Of a stretch of DNA of 64,000 bases, positions 17,590 through 26,559 are shown in pieces. The stretch lies in contig NZ_BQME02000002.1 in the NCBI RefSeq assembly GCF_022180385.2, positions 434,001-498,000 of the forward strand. The letters run 5' to 3'. How positions within the stretch are numbered: position 1 is the first letter of the stretch; the number at the start of each line of letters is the position of its first letter. This DNA is from Paenibacillus sp. L3-i20. Its GTDB lineage: Bacteria; Bacillota; Bacilli; Paenibacillales; Paenibacillaceae. Under the pieces are notes generated by a model. It had not been told where the DNA came from, did not search any database, and saw only the letters and a list, made by a program, of their open reading frames with translations. Made by a program: the position numbers and the translations under genes.

Positions 17590-18451
17590 TCAGGCGGAAG
17601 CATTACGTAATTTAGTTAAGCAGCAGGAGCTTCGCCTTGAACGAAAAGAAACGAGAGTTATTACGGTAACGAGCGGTAAAGGTGGCGTTGGAAAGTCTAA
17701 TTTTAGTCTGAACTTCGCTTTATCATTACAACGACTAGGTAAAAAAGTGCTCGTATTTGATGCCGATATAGGTATGGCGAATATTGATGTTTTGATGGGA
17801 AGGACGTCAACATACAGTCTCTATCATCTTCTCAAGCAAGAAAAGACAATTTGGGATATTGTGCAAAATGGGCCGGAAGGCCTTCACTACATCGCTGGAG
17901 GATCTGGTTTTAGAGATTTGCTTGAGCTTTCGGAGGAACAACTTAACCGATTTGCTGCTGAAATTGAGAAGCTTCATGGTGAATATGATGTTATTTTATT
18001 TGACACAGGAGCTGGGTTGTCCAAAGAAACGGTAAAGTTCATCACAGCAGCACAAGAAACAATTGTTGTAACTACACCTGAACCTACGTCAATAACAGAT
18101 GCGTACGCACTCATCAAGATGGTGAAAAGTATGGATATGAATGTCGTTTTCAAATTGATTGTTAATCGCGCAACTGATCAGCGCGAAGGGAAAGAAACAG
18201 CAGATAAGATTAGTCTTGTAGCGCGTCGGTTTCTCCAATCAGAACTTCCAACCTTAGGGATTGTGCCTGATGATTCTAACGTTTCTAAAGCTGTGAAGCG
18301 ACAAGTGCCTTTCATGATCGCCTTTCCGGATACAGAAGCGGCAACAGCTGTAAGTCGAATTGCCAAGCAATATTTGGACATTCAACAACCTTATTCGGAT
18401 AATGGGGGCGTCAAAGGATTTTTGACAAAATTGTTCAGACTTACAAGGTAA
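17582..18451 (+). CDS. flhG: Flagellar number regulator FlhG (MinD-like ATPase)
   Basis: FlhG (289 aa; YlxH in Bacillus) is a ParA/MinD-type ATPase that stimulates FlhF and limits flagellum number. The deviant Walker A, SGKGGVGKSNFS (signature Lys33, Lys38), and switch DADIGMANID are clear. The N-terminal activating helix precedes it (QAEALRNLVKQQ, the DQA(E/D)xLR motif that contacts FlhF). I prefer ATG 17582, with AGGAG 9 bases before it, over the in-frame GTG 17576. It overlaps flhF by 8 bases. Confidence 0.95.
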   Translation: MNDQAEALRNLVKQQELRLERKETRVITVTSGKGGVGKSNFSLNFALSLQRLGKKVLVFDADIGMANIDVLMGRTSTYSLYHLLKQEKTIWDIVQNGPEGLHYIAGGSGFRDLLELSEEQLNRFAAEIEKLHGEYDVILFDTGAGLSKETVKFITAAQETIVVTTPEPTSITDAYALIKMVKSMDMNVVFKLIVNRATDQREGKETADKISLVARRFLQSELPTLGIVPDDSNVSKAVKRQVPFMIAFPDTEAATAVSRIAKQYLDIQQPYSDNGGVKGFLTKLFRLTR

Positions 18452-18479
18452 TCCTTTGAAAATGAGAGGGGGGATTCGG

Positions 18480-19790
18480 TTGGCTCCTTATCGAGTATTA
18501 GTCGTAGATGATTCGGCATTTATGAGGAAGATAATAAGTGACCTCATTTTGCAAGACGATCGTTTCGTAATAGCAGCTACAGCTGTTAATGGTATGGAAG
18601 CTGTAACTGCTGTCGCAGAGCATAAACCGGATGTCATTACGATGGATTTAGAAATGCCCGTGATGAACGGGATAGAGGCACTTGAGCATATTATGAAGTC
18701 TACGCCAACACCAATCATCATGTTATCAGGTATTAGTGAGGATAACACACGGGATACGATTAAAGCTCTGCAGTTCGGAGCATTCGACTTTATTCACAAG
18801 CCGACTAGTGCTTTATCTACTGATATTCATCAAGTGGGTGAGCAATTGTTAGAGAAGCTTCGTGTAGCTGTATATACAAAACGAAGTAGATCCGCTCAAG
18901 TCATTGACAGGCCAATACAAGAGATTGTTCCTAAAGTGGAGTTGCAAGCGCTGAATAACGAGAAAAAGTTACACACGCCAAAGCAAACTCCAGCACCAAA
19001 AGCAGCAGTACCGCTACATAATTCTATTAAAGAAACAAAGACAGAAATAAAAGCTCCATTGAAACCAAAGACTGATGTTGTTTTTGTTGCATCACCAAAG
19101 AAAGTAAAAGAAGTAGAAAAGAAGCCTGCTCCGCTTCTTCCAAAGTTATCAGATAAAAAATCTAATTCTATTGGTAACGAATCCACAGGACAGCGTAAGG
19201 AGAAATCAACTTCATTCCGGCACATAGTCGCCATTGGAACTTCAACAGGTGGACCAAGAGCTTTACATGAAGTTATTTCCTCGCTTCCAGAATCGTTTCA
19301 TGCGCCTGTCTTAATCGTACAGCATATGCCGCCAAGGTTTACTAAATCATTGGCACAACGATTAGACAGCTTTAGTGGCTTACACGTTGTTGAGGCTGAA
19401 CAAGGGATGAAAGTTAATGCGGGTGTGGCATATATCGCTCCCGGCGGGTTTCATATGGAACTTGTAAAGGATGGCTCCGGATATGCCATTCGATTAACTG
19501 ATCAGCCGCAGAGGAATGGTCATCGCCCATCGGTAGATGTTTTATTTGAATCATTAGTTCCGTTTAAAGAGTTGGCAAGACATGCTGTCATTATGACAGG
19601 AATGGGTAGTGATGGTGCTAAAGGTATGAAATTACTTGCCGAGAGTGGTGCTGTATCGACGATAGCCGAGTCTGAGGAAACTTGTATTGTATACGGAATG
19701 CCTCGGGCTGCTGTTGAAATGATGGCCGTACAAACGGTTATACCGCTTCAGCAAATTGCAACAAAGCTAATGAAAGTAGTATTGAATTAG
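18480..19790 (+). CDS. cheB: Chemotaxis methylesterase/deamidase CheB
   Basis: CheB (436 aa) removes methyl groups from chemoreceptors after activation by CheA. The receiver domain (about 1-120) carries D10-D11, phospho-acceptor D56 (TMDLEMPVMNG) and KPT. A long Lys/Pro-rich linker (about 140-245) follows. The methylesterase domain has the catalytic triad motifs GTSTGGP, QHMPPRF and TGMGSDGAKG. Start TTG 18480 follows the strong site AGAGGGGGGA; an in-frame TTG at 18456 would add residues before that site and is unlikely. Confidence 0.95.
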   Translation: MAPYRVLVVDDSAFMRKIISDLILQDDRFVIAATAVNGMEAVTAVAEHKPDVITMDLEMPVMNGIEALEHIMKSTPTPIIMLSGISEDNTRDTIKALQFGAFDFIHKPTSALSTDIHQVGEQLLEKLRVAVYTKRSRSAQVIDRPIQEIVPKVELQALNNEKKLHTPKQTPAPKAAVPLHNSIKETKTEIKAPLKPKTDVVFVASPKKVKEVEKKPAPLLPKLSDKKSNSIGNESTGQRKEKSTSFRHIVAIGTSTGGPRALHEVISSLPESFHAPVLIVQHMPPRFTKSLAQRLDSFSGLHVVEAEQGMKVNAGVAYIAPGGFHMELVKDGSGYAIRLTDQPQRNGHRPSVDVLFESLVPFKELARHAVIMTGMGSDGAKGMKLLAESGAVSTIAESEETCIVYGMPRAAVEMMAVQTVIPLQQIATKLMKVVLN

Positions 19791-19832
19791 GTATAGATTG
19801 TGCTCGATCATACTAACAGGAGGTGCTAGAAA

Positions 19833-21911
19833 ATGGATATGAATGCGTATTTGTCCATGTTTATTGACGAATCAAATGATCATCTACAATCATTGAACGA
19901 AAACCTGCTTCGATTGGAAAGCGAACCTGAGGATCTAAGTATCGTGCAATCAATCTTCCGTTCTGCTCATACGCTAAAAGGAATGTCAGCAACAATGGGC
20001 TACGAAGATTTGGCTTCACTTACACATGAGATGGAAAATGTACTCGATTTGGTCCGCAACAGCAAGCTAAAAATGGATAGTTTTATATTTGATACGTTGT
20101 TTAAAGGTTTAGATGCACTTGAAGCAATGGTACAAGATATAGTAAACGGAGGGACTGGTAAAGCGGATGTAACCGTAATTGTTTCTTCTCTTCAAAAAAT
20201 ATTGCGGAATGATTACACGAGCGATGCTTCTGCTCCAACTACATCAGAACCAACAGCAGCTGTATCAAGTGGACAGACGGATACATCAAATGCAGTATTG
20301 CTTGATCAATTCCAATCTTCCATCATGCTGCAATCAATGGAAAGTGGTCACCAGCCCTTTTTTGTACAAGTAACGGTAGAAGAACATTGTGTTCTGAAAG
20401 CGGTTCGTGCGTATATGGTATTCGATTTGCTTGAGCGTAATGGTGAGGTTGTCAAAGCAGAACCGACCGTTCAAGATCTAGAACAAGAGAAGTTTGATCG
20501 TACGTTCTCAGTGTTTACTATCTCTACTCTAAGTGAGCAGCAATTAAATGAGCAAATATTAAACATTTCAGAAATCCAATCTGTTCAAGTTACTCTGCTT
20601 GATGCAGAATCATTGGAGTCGTTAACGATCGCCCCAGCGGCGGCTGCCATTGAAGCACCAGAAAAGATTGCGGAAACTAGGGCAGCAGTAACGCCATCAA
20701 TTAAAGAACCTAGTGAAGTTGTTAAGAAGCCCTCTGGAGCACCTACTCAGGGTGCTGGAGTTGCCAAAACGATTCGTGTTGACATTGATCGATTGGACAC
20801 GCTTATGAATTTATTTAGCGAGCTATTAATCGATCGTGTACGTTTGGAACAACTGGCGAGTGAGATTAAGAGAGTTGATCTAACAGAAACAGTTGAGCAC
20901 ATGTCAAGAGTAAGCACAGATCTGCAAAACATTGTTCTAAAATTACGTATGGTACCTGTTGATTCAGTGTTCAATCGATTCCCACGAATGATACGAGATT
21001 TAGCAAAGTCATTAGACAAAAAGATAGATCTCGATATTATTGGTGCAGATACGGAGCTCGATCGTACCGTTATTGACGAAATTGGAGATCCACTTGTACA
21101 TTTGCTTCGCAACTCGGTCGATCATGGTATTGAGTCTGTACAGGAACGAATAGCTGCAGGGAAGTCAGAAACAGGAACCATTTATTTACGCGCTTATCAT
21201 AGCGGTAATCATGTATTTATAGAAGTAGAAGAAGATGGTCGAGGCATTAATCATGAGCGTGTACTCCAGACTGCAATCAAAAATGGCGTAATTACGGAAG
21301 AGCAAAGCAAAAAGCTTACTGCTGATGAAATTAACATGCTTATTTTCGCTCCAGGATTCAGTACAGCGGACAAAATTTCCGATATTTCTGGCCGAGGTGT
21401 TGGATTAGACGTAGTAAAAACAAAAATTACTTCCCTTGGCGGTAATGTCACAATTAATTCCGCATTAGGAAAAGGAACTAAGTTTTCGGTACAGCTACCG
21501 CTAACACTTTCGATCATTTCTGCAATGTTAATTAAATTGGGAGATGAAAAGTATGCGATTCCGCTATCTTCCATAGTAGAGACGGGAATTATTCAAAGAT
21601 CTAGTATTTTGAATGTACACGGCAATCAAATGATTGAGTTCCGGAATACTATCATTCCGTTGTTGTCACTAAGTCAAGTTCTAGAATCGCCTAGCTTTGA
21701 TGAAACGAAGGAGCAAGAGACCGAAATTATTGTTATCCGCAAAGGAGAAAAATGGGCAGCAATAATGGTAGACGAGTTCATTGGCCAAAGCGAGATTGTT
21801 CTTAAATCACTGGGCAAATATTTGACTAATATTCATGCGATTTCCGGAGCGACCATACTTGGCGATGGATATGTTGCACTTATCATTGATCCGAACGCAC
21901 TTATTAAATAA
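19833..21911 (+). CDS. cheA: Chemotaxis sensor histidine kinase CheA
   Basis: CheA (692 aa) is the central kinase that phosphorylates CheY and CheB. The P1 Hpt domain has phospho-His46 in SAHTLKGMSATMG. The P2-like CheY-binding domain covers about 175-265, followed by an Ala/Pro-rich linker. P3 dimerisation starts near IRVDIDRLDTLMNLFSEL. The P4 ATPase has the N box HLLRNSVDHGIE, the G1 box EDGRGIN and the G2 box GRGVGLDVVK. The P5 CheW-like domain occupies the C-terminus. AGGAGGTG precedes ATG 19833. cheW follows after 13 bases. Confidence 0.98.
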   Translation: MDMNAYLSMFIDESNDHLQSLNENLLRLESEPEDLSIVQSIFRSAHTLKGMSATMGYEDLASLTHEMENVLDLVRNSKLKMDSFIFDTLFKGLDALEAMVQDIVNGGTGKADVTVIVSSLQKILRNDYTSDASAPTTSEPTAAVSSGQTDTSNAVLLDQFQSSIMLQSMESGHQPFFVQVTVEEHCVLKAVRAYMVFDLLERNGEVVKAEPTVQDLEQEKFDRTFSVFTISTLSEQQLNEQILNISEIQSVQVTLLDAESLESLTIAPAAAAIEAPEKIAETRAAVTPSIKEPSEVVKKPSGAPTQGAGVAKTIRVDIDRLDTLMNLFSELLIDRVRLEQLASEIKRVDLTETVEHMSRVSTDLQNIVLKLRMVPVDSVFNRFPRMIRDLAKSLDKKIDLDIIGADTELDRTVIDEIGDPLVHLLRNSVDHGIESVQERIAAGKSETGTIYLRAYHSGNHVFIEVEEDGRGINHERVLQTAIKNGVITEEQSKKLTADEINMLIFAPGFSTADKISDISGRGVGLDVVKTKITSLGGNVTINSALGKGTKFSVQLPLTLSIISAMLIKLGDEKYAIPLSSIVETGIIQRSSILNVHGNQMIEFRNTIIPLLSLSQVLESPSFDETKEQETEIIVIRKGEKWAAIMVDEFIGQSEIVLKSLGKYLTNIHAISGATILGDGYVALIIDPNALIK

Positions 21912-21924
21912 GGAGGTTTTTTCG

Positions 21925-22386
21925 ATGGGAGAAGAAGTTAAAGTTATCGTGTTCGCACTAGGTAGTGAGGAATACGGCATAGAGGTTGATAAAGTTCGTA
22001 CAATTGAGAGACTATCACCAATTACACGTGTTCCCAAAACGGCATCATTCATAAAGGGAGTTATTAACCTGCGTGGAATTGTTGTCCCTGTAATAGATCT
22101 GAGAGGACGCTTCAATTTGACTGAAACAGCCTCGACAGAAAATACACGTATTATCGTTGTAGCTGTAGGTGATGTTGAAGTAGGTTTTATCGTTGATTCG
22201 GCGAATGATGTCATTGATATTGACACAGATTCGATTGATTCTCCTCCAGAAATAGTAGGTGGTATTAAAGCAAAGTATTTGCGTGGCATCGCCAAACTAG
22301 GGGAAGGACGTCTGCTCATTATGCTTAATCTTTCTGAAGTTTTAAATAAAAGTGAAATTACCCAAGTTGAGCAACTAGAGGTATAG
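21925..22386 (+). CDS. cheW: Chemotaxis coupling protein CheW
   Basis: CheW (153 aa) couples receptors to CheA. The sequence is a single CheW domain with the typical VFALGSEEYGIEVDKVRTIE and FIKGVINLRGIVVPVIDLR. ATG 21925 has AAGGAGG upstream and starts MGEEVKVI. A longer in-frame ORF beginning at 21835 lies inside cheA and is rejected. Confidence 0.97.
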   Translation: MGEEVKVIVFALGSEEYGIEVDKVRTIERLSPITRVPKTASFIKGVINLRGIVVPVIDLRGRFNLTETASTENTRIIVVAVGDVEVGFIVDSANDVIDIDTDSIDSPPEIVGGIKAKYLRGIAKLGEGRLLIMLNLSEVLNKSEITQVEQLEV

Positions 22387-22389
22387 TCA

Positions 22390-23010
22390 GTGACATTATT
22401 TGAATCTTTCGAGGCCTTTGAGCTCGATGTGCTCAAGGAAGTTGGCAATATTGGTGCTGGTAATGCAGCAACTGCGTTATCTAAGCTCTTGGACAAGCCA
22501 GTCGATATGGCAGTACCGAGGGTAAGCCTTGTGCCATTCGAGGAAGTGGCTGAACGAGTAGGCGGTTCTGAACAAATCGTATTAGCTGTCTTTTTGAGAG
22601 TAGAAGGAGAAGCGCCAGGCAATATGTTTTTTATCATTGAAGAAGCATCTGCCAAACGTATGCTTAAACAACTGCTGTCAATGAATCATCAGGATGAAGT
22701 AGCATATTCCGAGATGGAACTGTCTGCTTTATGTGAGATAGGTAACATTCTTGCAGGCTCATATCTTTCTTCTCTCGCTGACTTTACTCAATTGTCAATG
22801 GTACCTTCAGTTCCGGCCATTGCACATGACATGGCTGGAGCGATATTGAGCTACGGCCTTATGCAGTATGGGGAAATGGGCGATTCTGCCTTACTCATTG
22901 AGACGACGTTTCTAGAAGATCGCCAATCTCTGGACGGACATTTCTTCCTTATACCTGATCCTGAATCTTTTAACAAAATTTTCAAGTCACTAGGAGTCGG
23001 TAAGGGATGA
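22390..23010 (+). CDS. cheC: CheY-P phosphatase CheC
   Basis: CheC (206 aa) hydrolyses CheY-P and binds CheD in the adaptation circuit of Bacillus-type chemotaxis. Two phosphatase helices of the type D/S-xxx-E-xx-N are intact (DVLKEVGNIGAGNAATA near the N-terminus and SALCEIGNILAGSY in the second half). The start is GTG 22390, 3 bases after cheW, with TAGAGG as site. The stop overlaps cheD by 4 bases, fitting their known physical partnership. Confidence 0.96.
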   Translation: MTLFESFEAFELDVLKEVGNIGAGNAATALSKLLDKPVDMAVPRVSLVPFEEVAERVGGSEQIVLAVFLRVEGEAPGNMFFIIEEASAKRMLKQLLSMNHQDEVAYSEMELSALCEIGNILAGSYLSSLADFTQLSMVPSVPAIAHDMAGAILSYGLMQYGEMGDSALLIETTFLEDRQSLDGHFFLIPDPESFNKIFKSLGVGKG

Positions 23011-23501
23011 TTGGGCAAACGTTAGTGAAGGTTGGCATGGCTGATCTCAATATTGCGTTAGACGGAGCAGTGTTGAAAACGACGGGTTTAGGCTCGTGTG
23101 TGGGGCTTACTTTGTATGATCCTAAAAGTAAAGTTGCGGGAATGGCACATGTTATGTTGCCAACTTCCAGCATTACGAGAGAATCACAATTTAACGTTGC
23201 AAAGTATGCGGATACAGCTATTCCTGAACTTCTTGAACGAATGAAAGCAGCAGGGGCAAAACTTGAGCGGCTTGAAGCAAAAATGGCTGGAGGAGCTCAA
23301 ATGTTCGCGTTTTCGGGGCAATCTGATTCACTTCGGATTGGTCCTCGTAACGTAGAATCATGCATTGCAATGATGAATCAGTACAACATACCGATATTGT
23401 CTCAGGAAACTGGCGGTAACTATGGCAGAACTGTTGAGTTTGACAGCAATAATGGTGTTCTTCTAATAAGAAGCGTGCAGTTTGGAATAAAGGAGATTTA
23501 A
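23007..23501 (+). CDS. cheD: Chemoreceptor glutamine deamidase CheD
   Basis: CheD (164 aa) deamidates receptor glutamines and, with CheC, tunes CheA activity. The catalytic Cys31 (LGSCVGLTLYD) and His48 (GMAHVMLP) are present, as is the conserved KMAGGAQMF block. It is coupled to cheC by ATGA. Presence of CheC, CheD and FliY together indicates the three-part adaptation system of B. subtilis. Confidence 0.96.
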   Translation: MIGQTLVKVGMADLNIALDGAVLKTTGLGSCVGLTLYDPKSKVAGMAHVMLPTSSITRESQFNVAKYADTAIPELLERMKAAGAKLERLEAKMAGGAQMFAFSGQSDSLRIGPRNVESCIAMMNQYNIPILSQETGGNYGRTVEFDSNNGVLLIRSVQFGIKEI

Positions 23502-23502
23502 T

Positions 23503-23949
23503 ATGCTAGGAACATGGCGATGGAATGTAGCATTTGGAATATTGGGTATGGGGCTAACTGTCCTTTTCTCGATCGGCAACAATCCGTTGTCAGTCATATT
23601 ACTTAGAAGTCTGTATGCATGTATAGTCTTTTTCGTTTTAGCTTACGCTGTACGCGCAATTCTAGCTATCATTTTGCGTCCTCCTGCTATAGTAGGGGAC
23701 CCATTCGTACAGCATGAGGAAAAGGGCGGACAACTGGATCTAACGACACCCGATGAAAGAGATGATTTAAACGACTTGCTGAAGACACAGCTGCAAGGCG
23801 GGGTAGGTGAGGCTCAAAGCGGACAAGCTGACAAACCAAATGAGTTGGAACAGGGGTTTCGTCCACTTGCTCCCCCTCAATTTGTTTCAACGAACAATAA
23901 GCAACCAGAGGATTTAGCGAAAGCAATCCGTCACCTGACAGGAGAGTGA
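23503..23949 (+). CDS. Membrane protein of unknown function between cheD and sigD
   Basis: I do not recognise this 148-residue protein. It has two hydrophobic segments (about residues 8-25 and 28-58, the latter ILLRSLYACIVFFVLAYAVR), then a hydrophilic acidic, Gln-rich cytoplasmic-type tail ending in the motif PEDLAKAIRHLTGE. AAAGGAG precedes ATG 23503, one base after cheD. B. subtilis has no gene between cheD and sigD. The short spacing to both neighbours makes it part of the operon, so a motility-related role is inferred. The C-terminal helix might bind a cytoplasmic partner. Confidence 0.7.
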   Translation: MLGTWRWNVAFGILGMGLTVLFSIGNNPLSVILLRSLYACIVFFVLAYAVRAILAIILRPPAIVGDPFVQHEEKGGQLDLTTPDERDDLNDLLKTQLQGGVGEAQSGQADKPNELEQGFRPLAPPQFVSTNNKQPEDLAKAIRHLTGE

Positions 23950-23953
23950 GTCA

Positions 23954-24739
23954 ATGACAGAGCTAAAGACGCCTCATTTGACTAACATCCAGATGTGGCA
24001 AGCATGGAAAGAACATGGTGATCTTGAGGCCAAAAAGGGCCTAATTGAGAACTATTTGCCACTTGTAGATTATGTCACCAACCGAATGGCAATCGGTCTG
24101 CCAAAAAACGTTATAAAGGATGACCTCGCAAGTAATGGTGTAATGGGACTTATCGATGCCATTGAGAAGTTTGATTACTTGCGCGGACTACAATTTGAAA
24201 CTTACGCTTCATGGCGGATTCGCGGATCGATTATCGATGGACTTCGGCAAGGGGATTGGGTTCCTCGTTCTGTACGTGAAAAAGCGAAACGGGTAGAGGA
24301 TGCTTATCAGCATCTGGAGCAGCAGTACATGCGCTCCGTTACGGATGCCGAAGTCAGCTCATATTTGCAATTAACGGAAAAAGAATTTACTACTATGCTA
24401 CAGGACATCTCAGTTGCAACGATTTGTTCATTAGATGATCCAATTCGTGAAGAAGAGTCTGAGACCAGAATGTCTTTGCTCGTAGATGACAAGGCAAAAA
24501 ACCCGGATCATAAGGTCCATGAGTTTTACTTGAAGGAATCTTTAATTAGCGGCATTGAACGTTTAACAGAAAAAGAAAGAACAGTAGTTTCTCTATTTTA
24601 TTATGAAGAACTTTCGCTCAGCGAAATTGCGGAAGTGATGTCACTTTCACCATCGAGAATATCCCAGCTCCACTCCAAAGCTATTTTAAGGCTACGGGGA
24701 GCTTTGGCTAAACATAAAGATCAACTAATGCAGCACTAG
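23954..24739 (+). CDS. sigD: Flagellar/motility RNA polymerase sigma factor SigD (FliA)
   Basis: Sigma-28 class factor (261 aa) that directs transcription of flagellin, stator and chemoreceptor genes. Region 2 includes DLASNGVMGLIDAIEKFDY and the -10 binding segment FETYASWRIRGSIIDGLRQ; region 4 has the helix-turn-helix LSLSEIAEVMSLSPSRISQ. AGGAGAG precedes ATG 23954. Its place near the end of fla/che, as in B. subtilis, means its level depends on transcription reaching the operon's end. An anti-sigma FlgM would be encoded elsewhere. Confidence 0.97.
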   Translation: MTELKTPHLTNIQMWQAWKEHGDLEAKKGLIENYLPLVDYVTNRMAIGLPKNVIKDDLASNGVMGLIDAIEKFDYLRGLQFETYASWRIRGSIIDGLRQGDWVPRSVREKAKRVEDAYQHLEQQYMRSVTDAEVSSYLQLTEKEFTTMLQDISVATICSLDDPIREEESETRMSLLVDDKAKNPDHKVHEFYLKESLISGIERLTEKERTVVSLFYYEELSLSEIAEVMSLSPSRISQLHSKAILRLRGALAKHKDQLMQH

Positions 24740-24755
24740 AAGGGGGGGGAGTAAG

Positions 24756-26162
24756 GTGGATCATCAACAACTAGACTCATACCTGCGTATCCAGACATCA
24801 GCTGATAAGCTGTCTGCCTTCATTACATTTAATCGAATAACAGATGAATTTTCTACTGTTTTAACTGAATTGGAAGTATTTGTTCGTAGTAAAGGTATAG
24901 TCCATGGAATTAAGCTGGATGTATTAGAACAAATATGCATAAATCCATTAGCTTATTGTCGAGAGCAAACCTTAATCGCCCAAGGAAAAAGTTCTGCTCC
25001 GGGTAGCGATGGGTTAATCCGCTATGTGTTCGAAGTGGATAATGGTCAGCGTAAACCAGCGGAGGATCTAGACGGCAAGATTGATCTGAAGGAAGTAACT
25101 CAGTTAAAAAATGTAAAACGTGGGCAGCTAATTGCGGAATTAGTAGAGCCACAGCCAGGACCCGCAGGAATGACCGTTACAGGCGAAGTAATTGAACCTA
25201 AACATGGTAAGCGTGTGCGGTTTAAAATTGGCAAAAACGTTGTTATGAATGGCGAACAAACTTCACTGTATGCTGCAATTGATGGGCTGATTACGATGAC
25301 GGATAAAGGTAAAGTAAACGTTTTCCCTGTTTATGAAGTCAATGGGGATGTGAACTATAGCGTTGGCAACATCGATTTCGTAGGTACAGTTGTCATTCGA
25401 GGCAATGTTCTAAATGGTTTTCGCGTAAGAGCATCTGGAGATATCCGGGTAATTGGCGGAGTTGAAGGTGCTGAGCTTGAGTCTGATGGTTCGATCGAAA
25501 TTACTAGTGGCATTATGGCGGGTAATAAGGGTTATGTTAAAGCAGCCGTTAATGTTAAAAGCTCATTTATTCAAGACGGAAATGTGTATGCTGGAGAAGA
25601 TGTGCTTGTATCGCAGAGTATCATGCATTCTGCTGTGAAGGCAGGTAGAAATGTCATTTGTTCTGGAGCAAAGGGGCTTATTGTTGGCGGTATGGTACAA
25701 GCGGGAGAAGTCGTTCTTGCAAGAACGATGGGAAATGCTATGTCAACAGCGACAACGATTGAAGTTGGTGTAAATCCGCAGCTTCGCGAAGAATTGCTAG
25801 AGCTTCGTTCAACGATTAAGCAGTCAATAGAAAGTAACGAAAAGTCTGAGAAAGCATTAGCCATATTGGATCAATTGGCTTCAGCAGGACAGTTGACGCC
25901 AGATCGTTTAGCACTTCGTACTAAACTAAATGCGACAAAACGACAGTCGGTCACGATGATTGATGAATCTAAAACACGTATGCTGGAAATTGAGAAGATG
26001 CTAGAGGATACCGAACGTTCAAGAATTGATATAAGCGGTACAGTATATAGCGGTACAAAAATCGTGATCGGCCGATATACAAAGTTTGTAAAAGACAGCG
26101 CACAGCGAATTACATTTCGTTTGATGGACGGCGATATTGCGTTAGTTCCTTATCATAATTAA
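24756..26162 (+). CDS. FapA-like (DUF342) polymer-shaped protein
   Basis: The 468-residue protein belongs to the FapA/DUF342 type: an N-terminal mixed region containing LRYVFEV-like and PGPAGMTVTGEVIEPKHGK segments, a middle right-handed beta-helix rich in repeated short strands (about 180-330; VVIRGNVLNGFRVRASGDI), then a coiled coil (about 335-410) and a short C-terminal strand region. Family members lie beside flagellar or polarity genes in many bacteria; the exact role is not settled. The start is GTG 24756 with GGGGGGAG upstream. It follows sigD by 16 bases. Confidence 0.8.
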   Translation: MDHQQLDSYLRIQTSADKLSAFITFNRITDEFSTVLTELEVFVRSKGIVHGIKLDVLEQICINPLAYCREQTLIAQGKSSAPGSDGLIRYVFEVDNGQRKPAEDLDGKIDLKEVTQLKNVKRGQLIAELVEPQPGPAGMTVTGEVIEPKHGKRVRFKIGKNVVMNGEQTSLYAAIDGLITMTDKGKVNVFPVYEVNGDVNYSVGNIDFVGTVVIRGNVLNGFRVRASGDIRVIGGVEGAELESDGSIEITSGIMAGNKGYVKAAVNVKSSFIQDGNVYAGEDVLVSQSIMHSAVKAGRNVICSGAKGLIVGGMVQAGEVVLARTMGNAMSTATTIEVGVNPQLREELLELRSTIKQSIESNEKSEKALAILDQLASAGQLTPDRLALRTKLNATKRQSVTMIDESKTRMLEIEKMLEDTERSRIDISGTVYSGTKIVIGRYTKFVKDSAQRITFRLMDGDIALVPYHN

Positions 26163-26197
26163 AGAACCGTTCGTTAATCGAAAAGGGGAGAGGTCAT

Positions 26198-26524
26198 ATG
26201 ACGTTTAAACCATTAGATTTGCAAATGTCGGTTCCTCGGACACAAGAATTTGGCGGCAAACATCAGCAAGCTATACAAAGACCTCTGTCTGAGCAAAACA
26301 TATTAGCCAATCAAGCTTCGAAGGATACAGAGGAGCTGCGCAGGCAAAATACAGCAGTGGAGCAGTCTTCTAAGCCGCAAGTTCGTGCGGATCAGGAGAG
26401 CAGTCAGGGCAATAAACATGGAAAGAGCGCTCGGAGTAGTAATGCTGACGGGATGGAAAGCGATGATTCAAGCGAGTCACCGCCGCATCCTTATAAAGGA
26501 AAGCGCTTGGATATTAAACTGTAA
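26198..26524 (+). CDS. Hydrophilic protein of unknown function in the sigD operon tail
   Basis: I do not recognise this 108-residue protein. It is hydrophilic, rich in Gln, Ser, Glu and Lys, with no membrane segment or fold-like hydrophobic core until the C-terminus, where PPHPYKGKRLDIKL stands out as a possible binding motif. GGGGAGAGG precedes ATG 26198. Its neighbours are a FapA-like gene and a SwrB-like gene. A disordered partner or regulator of one of these is possible, but this is only inferred from position. Confidence 0.6.
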   Translation: MTFKPLDLQMSVPRTQEFGGKHQQAIQRPLSEQNILANQASKDTEELRRQNTAVEQSSKPQVRADQESSQGNKHGKSARSSNADGMESDDSSESPPHPYKGKRLDIKL

Positions 26525-26559
26525 TAAAAATGGATAAATCGAAAGGCGGGAGATAAACA

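Noticed and set aside
21835-21924. N-terminal extension of cheW
   Set aside because: It lies inside cheA and has no ribosome binding site; CheW proteins start at the position of ATG 21925.
21807-22655. 282-aa minus-strand ORF opposite cheA/cheW/cheC
   Set aside because: It is a shadow of conserved chemotaxis genes, Ser/Thr/Ile-rich composition only; no supporting signal.
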